The notes under the pieces were generated by a model, which searched no databases, was not told where the DNA came from, and saw only the letters and a program-made list of their open reading frames with translations. Positions 23,357-34,352 of a DNA stretch of 64,000 nt are shown here, in pieces. Position 1 is the stretch's first letter, and each line of letters opens with the position of its first letter. This stretch comes from Margaritifera margaritifera (lineage: Eukaryota; Mollusca; Bivalvia; Unionida; Margaritiferidae): contig JAQPZY010001498.1 of assembly GCA_029931535.1 (NCBI GenBank), positions 2,616,001 to 2,680,000 of the forward strand. The letters run 5' to 3'. Both the position numbers and the translations under genes were made by a program.

Positions 23357-24781
23357 CAGGGCTGAGCAAATCCCATAGCCCGACATCCCGGACTAGTAAT
23401 TTTTGAAGTCGGGCAAGTAAAATTTTCCAAGTTGCCAGTCCGGGACAAGTGCTTTTTAAAAAAGTCGGGTTAGTCCTTATTTTCGTGCTTTAATCACTAT
23501 ATCTACCTTTATTTGGCCAATCATGCCCTCCGGGCATACTGAATACTTGATTCTACCCCTCTTCGTGTATACATTTACATCCTGTTACCACTTGACTGCA
23601 TATTGGGCTAAGTGACCAAATTATCGGCAAATCAAAACACGTCAAACAAAAGAAAGCCAGTATGATCAATTAGTAGTGTTTTAAGCGGCTTTGTTGCATT
23701 GAGTTTACTCAAGCCAGATTATCACGAGCGGCTCACTATGATTTTAATCCAGAGAGTCAGTGTAATTAAATTAATGAAAGGTACTTTACCGACATCAGTG
23801 TTGGTTTCTTTTATGAACTGATTAAATGACAGTAATGATTCTTTAATTTTTAATTGATTATACAGATGATTAACTTCCAAGTGCGATATTGCGTTTGAAG
23901 CAAAACAATTATGCTAATTAATGAGCTGTCTCTGTTCATATTTAAAAGAGAAAATGTATGTTATGATCACTTTAAAAGTAGTTGTCAAGCAAGCTGATAG
24001 TTACTCTGTGGATAAAATGAGTTTGCTAAATTATTTTCGCAAGGAAGGTAATAACGGCGATTCGGAGAAGGAAAATTTGTTTGAAAGTGGAAGGATAAAA
24101 CGTAAGACTGATACTGAGTGTGCGGTAGCTATTTCTCCAAAGAGACATAAGCAACAATCTGTGATGGCAAAAAATGTCAAATATGACACTACTAAAAGAC
24201 AGAAAATTCTTGGAACACTCTTAGTGAATACTCCACCTAGTCTCAGTAAATTATGCAAACTATTATAAATCATGTTTGTTAAAAGCCCATCCACTGCTGA
24301 GTGTGAACGAGGATTTAGTTCAATGAACTTAATCAAGACTTCTTTAAGGAATTCCTTAAACCAAAAGAGTTTACAAATGCTAATGAACATTTCCACAAAT
24401 GGACCAAAGCTTGAGGACTTCAACCCAGACACAGCTATCAACTGCTGGCTTAGTGCTGGTGCAGGTGGCAGACATATACATGGACATTTTTTCAAATCCA
24501 TCAGCTAAAACATATATACATGAACCTGAATAAGCCAAATGTATAACAACCAATGTTTTTGAAAAATTACATTCTTTTAAGAAATAATTATGTTGTATAT
24601 TATTTTGTTTGTTTTTTCTATGGATTAAGTACATACATCTCATCAAATCTCAGCAAGTGATTACCATTTTGGGACCCGTGAAAAGTTAGGTGGGACTAGT
24701 GAAGAGTAAGGTGGTACTAGTGAATTTTCTGAAACCACTTGTCCTGGACTAGTGGTTGAAAAAAAAATTTGCTCAGCCCTG
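23357..24781 (+). mobile_element. hAT transposon, internally deleted
   Basis: Terminal inverted repeats: left CAGGGCTGAGCAAATCCC at 23357, right (minus strand from 24781) CAGGGCTGAGCAAATTTT. ATACC lies on both sides (23352-23356, 24782-24786), shorter than the usual 8-bp hAT duplication. It encodes only the two ends of a hAT transposase; the DDE core is deleted, so it could move only with help from a relative. Confidence 0.75.
24019..24508 (+). pseudogene. hAT transposase, N- and C-terminal remnants
   Basis: The first frame (from about 24019) begins MSLLNYFRKEG, the usual opening of this hAT branch, with a basic stretch SGRIKRKTD and PKRHKQQS, and stops at 24266-24268. The second frame (24272-24508) contains SPSTAECERGFSSMNLIKT, the conserved hAT C-terminal dimerisation motif, then LRNSLNQKSLQMLM. 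The BED finger, catalytic core and alpha-helical insertion between them are missing. The wording matches KIAA1586/ZMYM-like hAT proteins. Confidence 0.75.
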
Positions 24782-24789
24782 ATACCTGT

Positions 24790-25500
24790 CCAATCAAGTA
24801 AAGAGTAAATAATTCTTATAAATTTAAATGAAAGTTTTTTTAGCTTTTTATTATTATTCAAACAAATACAAACAAAACTAAATACTGCTAAAAGATCCAA
24901 ACCTGAACACTGAAATATACTTCCCTAGAGATTTCGTCATAAACAGGATGTGGTGTATATAAATGTAAATCAGGCACATGATTGTTTTCGGTGTGATTTA
25001 TTGGAATAAATCAATTAAACACAAATGGTTAACGACAGACTGTCGACTTATTATTTTTCATACAAGCACTTATTATTTTCGCAAAGAAGTCAACATCTTC
25101 CTCAAACAAACAAAAAAAAACTTGTTTTGTCCTTGCTCATTAAAATGCACCTTGTTTGAATCATAGTCTTTTATGAATCTAACATTTGGTCTAATGAATC
25201 CAACATTCAGCCTTGAAACCAGTTTACTTATTTTTGTGTCTTTGGGCATTAAATGAATTCTTTGTCAATTCCGAATCCTTTATAAATATTCCCCGTTCAC
25301 ATATTTCCAAGAAGAAGACTTTCTTAACACCCTTACAATCAACTGTCATATCATCAAAAGCAGTATGTAAGTACATGTTTCACTATTGCCAAATATTTGG
25401 AAACCTTTTAAACAAAAATGAAATTAAATGCTATTTATTTGTCAAAAACTATATCAATGAAAGTTAAAGTAAATATATAATATAATGTCGGCGAATACTT
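24790..25500. other. no feature seen
   Basis: AT-rich interior of the long-TIR element. Small frames lack support. Confidence 0.4.
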
Positions 25501-25502
25501 TG

Positions 25503-25535
25503 GATACTTTTCACTTTCATTCTGTGTATGTATTA
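25503..25535. repeat. direct repeat copy B
   Basis: Partner of 23302-23334. Confidence 0.85.
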
Positions 25536-25604
25536 CTACGATTAGCTATTTATCAGATCTGTCGAATCAAGTACGACCGAGTAACTTCATTACACGAATT
25601 GTGC

Positions 25605-25772
25605 TATAAATAGGAAAAAAGTAAATAATCCGTATCAAAGTCACATAAATCATATTTTAATTTGCTTTATATTATTTAAACAAAAACAAATCATAATTCC
25701 TGTGTGTACACTGATATATACGCTGAGAACATGTAAATACATGTGTATTTCAGTGTATTTCGGTGTTTCTAG
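25605..25772 (-). repeat. right inverted arm, inner part
   Basis: Inverted copy of about 21099-21291, sharing the run ending 'acacaggaattatgatttgt'. Ends abruptly at 25772, where foreign sequence starts. Confidence 0.85.
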
Positions 25773-26010
25773 TAACCCCCCAAACAGTACTGTACTTGCA
25801 GTGTGTTTACTACAGCACTTGAATGAGGAACCCATAACACTCCCGCTAATAGTTTCCCTCGCATAGCCTCGAGCAACCACTTTTCGTTCACTTAACGTGA
25901 ATTTGAACGGGTTTGTTATAATATTATGATAATCTATTAAAAAAAAACATAAAAAGTTTTCAACTATATCTACTTCATTTAATCACTTTGAAAAAATGTT
26001 TGGCATTCAT

Positions 26011-26212
26011 GTATCGTCCAATGGCCAGTTTGCCTTTGCCTTCTTCAATCGTGCGCCATGTTTTTCACGATCTAACGTGCTTGTTGCAAGATAATGATGT
26101 CATCAGCTGTGTCACCAGCGTTCTTAAAGAGCGACAGAATTTAATTATATAGTAAAATCAAACAAAATGAGATTCAAAAAGGTAATTTCATGTAATTTAA
26201 AAAATCATAATG
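26011..26212. repeat. dispersed repeat, copy 1
   Basis: Matches 63815-64000 in the same orientation: atgtatcgtccaa, 'atcgtgcgccatgttt', 'agataatga.gtca', 'gtaatttcatgtaatttaaa'. Class unknown. It lies in the sequence that splits the right inverted arm. Confidence 0.85.
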
Positions 26213-26519
26213 GGGTTTGGGGGATTCTGATATAATAGAGTTTATGGTATTTCTGTAAATACTTTTTATATGCTTGTATTGTCAGGTTCTTATCTTTGCA
26301 CAAGAAGTCATTTATATAACCAGTGTTTGTAGTGACGTTTATCGACCGTTTATCATTTGATATTTCACCTTGCTGGATTTACACTTGATTGCGTCAGATT
26401 GGAAGTTTCAGGTGAATCTGGGCATGCTTTCACATCTCAGTGGACACTTGTATTTTTTTTTTTTAACATTTAGAACATAAACAGGGGTAAAAAAAATTTG
26501 ATATTCTGATACCAGACGG

Positions 26520-27112
26520 CCTTCTAAATCTAGATCGAGCCCCTCTCGTATTCTCAGCTTGACAGCATTTATAAACTTCAGAAAAGGGCAGCACGCATTA
26601 TTTTAGAATCATTTATTGATTGATCATCAAATGCATTGTTTACAGAACTAAAATGGTGTACAATATATGAAAGGATTGATTTTTACAAGGCAGTTCTTGT
26701 ATTTAATTGTCTGCATGGAGGTGGACCAGAGTATCTTAAGGATTTATTCAGGCCTTATTCAACACATTACCAGTTGAGATCAACATCACATGAAAACCTT
26801 CATCCACCAAAACAAGCACAGAGCAATTGAAGAGAAGCTTCCAATACTCTGGTACAGTTCTGTGGAACAAGCTTCCATTGCATGTACAATCAGCAGAAAA
26901 TATTACAGTATTTAAGGAGAGATATCTTGAGTACGTGTTACTAATAGATTATAATAGAATTTAGCATCTATAATACTAAAGACATGTTAAAATTAATAGT
27001 AATTACTATTATCTTTCGTATGATGCAGATTGTTATACTTTTCTGAAGAGGGCCTCAAGGGAGAATAGTCTTTGACTAAATGAGTCACCCTCTATAAATA
27101 AAGTAGTAGTAT
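26520..27112 (+). mobile_element. LINE 3' end (non-LTR retrotransposon)
   Basis: Frames read YKLQKRAARIILES, then FTELKWCTIYERIDFYKAVL, FNCLHGGGPEYLKDLF and, after a frame change, VLWNKLPLHVQSAENITVFK. This is the C-terminal tail after the reverse transcriptase in many animal LINEs (CR1/L2-like wording 'KLQ.RA.R.I', 'LWN.LP..I...S...FK'). It ends with 'ctctataaataaag' near 27110. The copy is 5'-truncated and frameshifted. Confidence 0.75.
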
Positions 27113-27602
27113 TTTTATTATAAGCGAGTTGCCAATTGGGCCTGTCCCAGAAAAGTTGTATCTAATTTGTCTGAAAGAAACCTTGAGTCTGCCAACGAAA
27201 TGCTGCATTTTTATTTTGAAAGTTCTTGAAAGGCACTGGTAAATTATTAATAATCGGATCCCTGCTGGGCCCATCTGTAAATCCTTCCACAATATGAAGA
27301 TCGACTGCTTCATTGTATCGAAGGCTATACATAAACTTTGTGTGTACAAAGCGAAGCACATGACCTATGAATGGGGAACTGTACTATTTCTGTTCTCCGT
27401 ATTTCATTGGTTACCTATAATTAGTGCTCACTTGTATAGCATGAATAATAAGCTGTCCCTTGTTCACACCGACTTGGTAATGCATTGCTGGTTAAATATA
27501 CTGAACAGTTCTTATGAATCGGGAACAGATTGCCCGGGGTTACATGTACCTATAAATAGTGCTCAGTTGGCTTCAAGGAATAAATTGAACTGCCCCTTGC
27601 TC
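27113..27602. other. unassigned sequence within the arm insertion
   Basis: Contains a twice-repeated pattern 'ctataa-tagtgctca-ttg' (about 27414 and 27551). No gene recognised. Confidence 0.4.
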
Positions 27603-27851
27603 TCGTTTCCATTCTGAATCGTACATCACCTTCGGTCTTCGAAAGTATTTACCTGGGCCAGTTACTATCTAGCTGAGGATTATTGAATCCCTTTATACCT
27701 TACAAAATTTCAATCAAGCCTTGTTCCGTCTGTGGAAACTTTTTTTAATTTGGAAAAGTAAAGTTGTTAACGGCGAGAGCAATGTTAAAGAAATGCTATT
27801 TATAGTACAAGCACAGCCAAATACACATCGTAAGGTGCATGTTTGTGACGC
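27603..27851 (-). repeat. right inverted arm, outer part
   Basis: Inverted copy of 20841-21085. Similarity ends at GCGTCrCAA, which marks the probable outer end of the element. Confidence 0.85.
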
Positions 27852-29298
27852 GGATCTTCGCGCAGGTAAAACTAGTCAGTACATTTATACTGTATAAAAC
27901 GTGCACAATACCATCCGCTAGTAAAATGAAAATAAAGGCTACGAAACGACTGGAAAAAAAATCTGGATCGTAAAAATGTAAGTAGAATATAGACTTTATC
28001 ATTTCTTTGTTAATTATATGCCACACATTTCCAAAATAATGCAGTCTGAATAAAAATGGCATTATAATATGTTTGTAAAAATCATAATTAAGTACATTTA
28101 AAATAGTAAATAATTTAGACATTATTGGCGAAAGGGGAGAGGGGGGACACATTTCGAACCACATAACCTTGTGTTAATTTGCAAAAGTAGATAAATTCTC
28201 AGTTTAAAGAATAAAACTGCAAACTACTAATAATTATTCATGACTGCTCAAGATTAAAGTAACTTTTATAATGTAAGTATCATTTTGTATTGATTCTTCA
28301 CCTCTTGTGTCAATACGTGTATCAATATGGCAAAAGTATCGATGAATCGTTTCACCCCTAGCAGGCATAGGTTCACTTGTTTTGCATTTTGTATAGGGGA
28401 TATAGGTGTTGTTTTTATGTCACCTTCTTATATTTATAGTATCCAGTCTTATCTAATCTTGCCTGGTTGAGCAGAGTCGTTATTTCCATAGCAGTTTATG
28501 TGATTCTTTTTACAGTCATTCCATTTAGAGCAATTTATATCAAATTAACTATCTTGTATTCTGATTTTGAGATAGAAACCATAGTTATAATTTGATGTTG
28601 GATACTCTTATAAATATGGTGCTTAGTTTTATTTATATTTAGATTATTCTGTACTATAATCTTGACTAAAACCTGTAATCACAAAACAGGGAGAAGTGGA
28701 CACTAATCCAGTAAATCCCTCATCATTACTTTTTTCGATTCAACATGTTATCCCCTTTTGGGTGATACTAAATTAAATACCCCTTGGAATTCGTACCACA
28801 TAACTCGGCAAATTTCCAGACTATATAATCTACCCAGTCCTAATCTTTCCAATGTACAGCTCCAATACAAGGAAATTAACCTACTCATAACATCCCATGT
28901 TCTTGTTAATGCTCTCCAAAAATGACAGAAAAACTATATTAAATACACTGTTTGATTTGCATTAACATTTACAGTTTTAATTTTCTGACAGCATTTTCAA
29001 AAGATGCAATTTCCCAATCCATACTTTTCAGTGTACACTGGTATAATGTTCATTGTGAGAAGAAAAAAAAATCATCAAAGGAATACAATAAATCCAGAAA
29101 TTATTGGGCAGCTTTACTGAGCATGCTTTGAATTCAGATCACTGTGTGCACCTTTTGGTGTGTACATATGATAAACTGAAGTGTTTTCAAGCATTTGTGT
29201 GCATGCATTTGGTGTATACATATTTTTCACAGGGGTCGTGCTACCAGGCGAAGCGTTCAACTAAGTTGTCCCAAAAATATAAACTTCGCCTTCTTCTG
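27852..29298. other. no supported gene
   Basis: AT-rich intergenic sequence. Frames are short and unsupported. Confidence 0.5.
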
Positions 29299-29595
29299 TT
29301 ATGAAAGCGAAAACGACTTCACCCTGTGATTTTTATTTAGCTGTACAACAAGTGACAGTAGTGTATGACTTTTGAGATGCTCCCTCAACCTATAACCAGG
29401 CAGTTCCAGTGTTGTGTTGTAGCTCAAGGCGAAATGTATTGCATGCAGTAAACAGCTGGTGTTGATATCAGTTGCGCCGACAAACTCTTGCACATTCACA
29501 GGCATGTGTTTGAAAAGCTGACTGACCATTAACCCTTTCCCGAGCAAGTTATCACTGCCCGATTTCCACAAGTTATCATTTGATGATGAAAACAT
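29299..29595 (-). CDS. possible coding exon, product unknown
   Basis: A 98-codon minus frame with balanced amino-acid use: MPVNVQEFVGATDINTSCLL, HAIHFALSYNTTLELPGYRL and LREHLKSHTLLSLVVQLNKN, ending at TAA. An acceptor-like ...TTGTGTAG|GTATG lies just upstream at about 29598, so this could be a terminal exon rather than a start. I do not recognise the family. The first exon would lie to the right, beyond or inside the transposon at 29792. It may equally be a gene fragment. Confidence 0.3.
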   Translation of the reverse strand: MFSSSNDNLWKSGSDNLLGKGLMVSQLFKHMPVNVQEFVGATDINTSCLLHAIHFALSYNTTLELPGYRLREHLKSHTLLSLVVQLNKNHRVKSFSLS

Positions 29596-29791
29596 ACCTA
29601 CACAATTGTGTTTCGAAACTTAAACATCGATATGGAAATAACAATTTGTGTTTTAAGTGAAAAGCATATTCAAAATATTTTTTGCAAGATTTTAACTGCC
29701 CTGTTTGCGTTATTTTCTTAATAAAATCAGTTTGAAAACTTAAGTGAAACTGTCAAGTGCTAATAATGGCGGACATGGCTGTGTCGAAGTA

Positions 29792-31308
29792 CACCGCTCC
29801 CTCGATAACTCGCGCACAACGGGGTCCAAAAACATAGACTGCACTATAAGCGAGGGCGCGAGTTACTGAGGGACCTCAAAAAAATTCAGAAAGGGACGTC
29901 ATCCCCGCTGGACATCGAGAAAACCGCAGTGGGGGTGGGGGTGGGTAACGGGGCTGTTTAATGGCGGAATACTCGTTTTATAATTACATTGGGAATAATT
30001 GTCAATAAAGAGCTTTTTCTAATGTACATGTAATTGTTTGCTTTTCTGTATAAATTACCTTTATTTTCAAGATAACGAACCTCTGAAAGATCATTAACAA
30101 CATTAGTCCAAGCGGTTTGAACAACACGTGTACGCGATACATTGTGTATTACGTCACTGCTTTTTGTTGTTGTTGATTCACAACTAAACAAGATTCCTTT
30201 TTTCAAAAACTATTGACATTTATTTCGTGAAACAACCGTCAACATCAAACCTTGATTTATTTATTGTTCCATTAGTAAAATATGGATGCCGTGATTTCAT
30301 ATCAAGTAACAGTGAAACTTCGTCTCATCCTTGAGGAAATCCCTGAGTAGCATGTTAGAAAGTTCAATACAAACTCTGGAACTCGCTTCTCCGTAATGAA
30401 CCGCATCTGTAAAACAAAGCTTTTATTCTCCAAGTACTCATTTGGCTTGGTTGCCTTACTATCTTTGATTACATTTGTGAATGAGTAGGCTAATTTAAGG
30501 TAGTTTATTTATATTACTTACATAATAATATTTATAACAGTGTTCGATTGATCAATTGAAATGAGTTGACCTGACACGGCCGTGACCGCTAGCTCTTACG
30601 TAGGCAGGATTTTCATGCCTTTTTAACTTTTCTGTTATTCCACCCCCTTGGTTTGATTTGATACAAAAGACGTAATTAACGTGATAATACAAAGCAGGTC
30701 TGCTATTAATTGAGTGTAACAACACAACATATACTTCCGCAAGTCGTAGATAAAAACAAGAAAAGGTCGGCACATAATTAGATTCTCACGGAAAGGCTCG
30801 CGGTGATAGCTGGGTCGGTTGAATTTTAATTTTCACGTTTGAATACAAGAGGGCTTATTGCATTTATGATGATAACACTGAAACCGAATTAAAAGATAGA
30901 ACTAAAACACATATTTCACTTGACAAAACTTATTTAATTGGTATATATTTTTAAAGTGTTGCCACCAGTAGGCTTTAGTGACGTTTCGTCGAATATTGTT
31001 ATTTATAGTGTACTGAGAATGTTGTTTGGAAAGAAAATTGAACAAAATATTTGACTTCTTATTAAAAGTCGAAAATTTCATGATGATGATTCAAATTTCT
31101 GGGTACTAACCACTGGTTTTTACGATAAAACGAGCGATATATTAAGGTTTCATTTACTAATTTTTGATCGCGTTTTTTTTCACCTTCAGCAAATAGGGTC
31201 AAACTTTTTTTTTTTTTTTTTTATATATAAATTTTCTAGTTGAAAAAAAATGGGATCCACGTCTGGTCCGCGTTATAAGCGGGTTCGCGAGTTACCGAGG
31301 GAGCGGTG
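29792..31308. mobile_element. pogo/mariner-like TIR element, 1.5 kb, non-autonomous
   Basis: Ends: left CACCGCTCCCTCGATAACTC, right (minus strand from 31308) CACCGCTCCCTCGGTAACTC, both continuing 'gcg'. TA is duplicated outside (29790-29791, 31309-31310). The 'CCTCG.TAACTCG' ends resemble pogo/Tigger termini. Subterminal 'tataagcg' also recurs inverted. The interior holds only short unassigned frames. It landed just inside an ATGGCGGACATGGCT sequence. Confidence 0.75.
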
Positions 31309-31310
31309 TA

Positions 31311-32546
31311 CCTCTTTATTAGATTGTCTGTTTTCATAAATCACTGATCAAATAAATTAAGTGAAATTTATAATTCATCGAAATCAAAGTCTCAATATTA
31401 TGTGATAGAAGATTTAGCTTAAGAATAAATATATGTAGGTCAGAAACGCATGGGACAATGCTATGCTGTGGAATTAGGGACGCAATGTAAAATTATAACA
31501 TTACTCAAATTACGAAAACATCAGTAAAGCAAGTAATATCTAACCAATACACGACATTATAACGAGTATGTAGACAAATATTAAAACCATAAATCTGCAA
31601 TCCTATCTATGGATTGTTGTAACTAAGCAAGAAAGTGAGTGGTCATATTAAGAAAATCCCTTTTTCTAAAAATAGACGCACATACATGGCAAGCATGGAG
31701 CCATACTTGTCCTTGGCTATGTGCCGATTTGTTTGTCTAGTTCATTCATATATCGACTTTAATGTCTTAGTTTGTTATCAGTGAATTATTACCGCAATGT
31801 TTTATTGGCAACAATGAGTTTAAACGTTAAAGTTTTAATGTTATTATGTTCCCTTCTTGATCTTCTAGTTGAGGCTGCGACATCGTAGCTACTTACAAAC
31901 TATATAACAAACAATTTATTTTTTCTATTTCTAAAACTTCACCAAAAACGAAGAGTCCAAAAGATTAACATTTAATTTTGAACCAACACCTAACCATGTT
32001 GTAAAGTTCCGGTTACTCGTCCATAACATCAGTGACCACTATGCTTTAAAGGGATGAACATGATGATGTGAAGACACATGTTATAGGGGTTGTTTCAAAA
32101 CAGTTTAGAAATGTTTCGACTGCCATTTTCTCGTGAAATTTTAGAAATTAACAAAAAAATAAAATTTCTTATTTTAGTGGTAGTTGATTAAGTATTTTTA
32201 CCAACCTGCAATTACAATACAATTTCTAGGTATTACTATCAGTTAAAATGAATTGCAATGTATAGTTTATGTTGTGCTTTTTAAAAGTCATATGGCCAGA
32301 ATACATTGTATATATCTCTCCATCCAAACATATACTTTCAAGTATGAATACACTCCATGTGAACATGATACATTCATACACTTAAAAAAATGTGTTTACA
32401 ATATACACATGAAGCGGAGAATTTTCTACCTGAAGATAAAGTATTGTTTAAAACCAATGTCAAATGTTAAATGCAGATATGCATATTGAGAAATAGAGAA
32501 TATAGTTAACATAAAAGAATCAAAACACACACACGTATACATTTTA
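31311..32546. other. no feature seen
   Basis: AT-rich, no coding or repeat signal recognised. Confidence 0.5.
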
Positions 32547-32553
32547 TATTATA

Positions 32554-32621
<68 letters not shown>
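32547..32621. repeat. (AT)n microsatellite
   Basis: About 75 bp of AT dinucleotides. Copies of 'acttctccct' follow at 32640-32710. Confidence 0.95.
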
Positions 32622-32622
<1 letters not shown>

Positions 32623-32835
32623 CATTTTTCGCTTTGCTCCCACTTCTCCCTGTTCAGCTCTCACTTCTCCCTATTCTGTCCAAAAGGAGAAGTCACTTCT
32701 CCCTGAAATTCATGTCTAGCTTGACCCCTGCTGTTATAATTTTTTTATGTAAATATTAAAAGTTTGGAATGCGACATCTAATGTGATGGGACAAGCAGAG
32801 ATGTCAGATGTATACCTGAGGCTTAAAGGGTTAAC

Positions 32836-33610
32836 AGAATTTGACCAAATTTGACAGCAACCATGATCCACATTCAAATATGGCCACCATTACCTAAAAC
32901 AGAGACATCTTGAAATGACTTCTCCAAAACCAGTGATAGAATTTGACCAAACTTGACAGAAAGCATCATGACATTTAGACCTTTCAAATCTGTGTCAGTT
33001 GTGCCAGTTAACTATCAAATATGGGCACCTTTACTGAAAATAGAAAAACCTTGGAATTACTTCTTGTTCAAAACTGGTGCATACAATTTGACCAATCATG
33101 ATAGAAAGCATCCTGGCATGAAGATCTTTCACATTTATACAAATGATGCCAATCTGTCATCAAATATGGCCACTGTTAATTAAGGTAGAGTAACATTTAA
33201 ACTTCTCAAAAGCTGATCATCTGAATTTGACCAAATTTAACAGTGCATTCTGGAATAGAGGGCTTCCAGATTTGTACAGATTATGTCAATCCACCACTAA
33301 AAGTAAAAAAAAAAACATTTACAAAATGTTATTTTAAGAAAACAAAAAAAAAAAAATGCTCAACAGAATTTGATCAAATTTGACACAAAGTATCCTGGCA
33401 TAATGGACTTTCAATAATAGACAAATGGTGCTGATGTGGCATCAATATGGATGAAGATACAAAAGGTAGAGAAACCTTGAAATCCACAACATTAGAAAAA
33501 TTTCAATCGAGAGCTCCCTACTGACCCAGATTCCTTGGCCAACTATCCTCGCCTTTGGCTGTTAGGCAGATGTCAGCCAGGTGAGCAATCCCAGACCCAC
33601 ATGGGTTTCT
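32836..33610 (+). repeat. bivalve-type ~135-bp-period repeat with hairpin tail
   Basis: Five diverged units, each opening gaatttgaccaaatttgaca and carrying 'tcaaatatggccac', 'accttgaaat' and 'ctggcat' in the same order. The array closes with 'caggtgagcaatcccagacc', the short hairpin acccacatgggt and 'ttcttgttttt'. I know similar wording from bivalve dispersed repeats ('...ggtgag..ac.ggcc....cttgttt'). Probably a non-coding mobile repeat. Confidence 0.75.
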
Positions 33611-34094
33611 TGTTTTTAAAAATGCATTGCCATTCAAAATAGCCTCTAGCTGTATTCATAATTTCATGACATGCCTTAAAGTTTATCAAGTCATAGGACA
33701 TAATTGTGTGTTCAGTTGCATAGTCCTGACTATAAGTCTGTATGTGTCCAGCTATTATTACCAGTAGATGTACATTTACTTACACCATACAGTTCATGAC
33801 ATGGCGGTCACTTCAGCACACACCTTACAATGCGGACTAGACGTTCAGAAATAGCTGATGTTGCTTTTACTAGAATTTTACTTTAAAACTGAGGTATGCC
33901 TATCAGAAAAGAAAGTTATTCACCACATTAAATGAGGCAGTACTTGTAAGGAGACAACAAATGAATTGCTGACCTGATTTCATACATTGGTCAAGATCAT
34001 AGTAATGAAAAATGTGAAAATCTTGACTTCTTTGGGGTTTTTTTAACTTTAAAAGTACCAGACATATTTTGATGGAACATTATGCAGATTACTG

Positions 34095-34225
34095 GAGGTC
34101 AGTGATGCAAGTCCCAGGTGTTCATTGACCAGAAGGATGTTGGTTCAAATCCTACCTTTGGGTCAGCTACTGTGGTGCATCCTTGAGCAAAACCAGTGCA
34201 TAGAATTTGACTCCCATTGCCTTGG
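34095..34225 (+). mobile_element. SINE remnant (V-domain-like)
   Basis: A B-box GTTGGTTCAAATCCTACC at 34138 is followed by 'cagctactgtggtgcatcct' and 'tgagcaa', resembling the conserved central domain of V-SINE/RUDI-type elements (ctactgt.gtgcccttgagcaa). The A box is not recognisable. It ends about 130 bp before the LRAT coding exon. Confidence 0.5.
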
Positions 34226-34352
34226 CACTAAATAATCTTCTTGTGTGTTGCTGTGCCATACAACACCAAACCAAACCAAATCAATTTATAACAAACATTT
34301 TACCCTTGCTCTTCTGTGTGTAATGCTCCTTTTGCTTTGCAGATTAATCCAG

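Larger units (their letters stand above)
20841..27851. mobile_element. long-TIR element (~430-bp arms), degraded, possibly MULE-like
   Basis: Left arm 20841-21291 is inverted relative to 27603-27851 plus 25605-25772. Shared words include 'cattttgtaaggtataaag'-type sequence, 'gcccaggtaaatactttcga' and 'tttacatgttctc'. The right arm is split by ~1.83 kb of other repeats (25773-27602). Long inverted ends around a transposase-like ORF (21441-22129) suggest a Mutator-type element. No target duplication was found at the outer edges. A deleted hAT and two hairpins sit inside. Arm identity looks near 80-85% by eye. Confidence 0.6.

Noticed and set aside
28684..32655. 15-bp inverted match 'aacagggagaagtgg' as a transposon end pair
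   Set aside because: Too short, and 'acttctccct' recurs several times locally at 32.64-32.71 kb.
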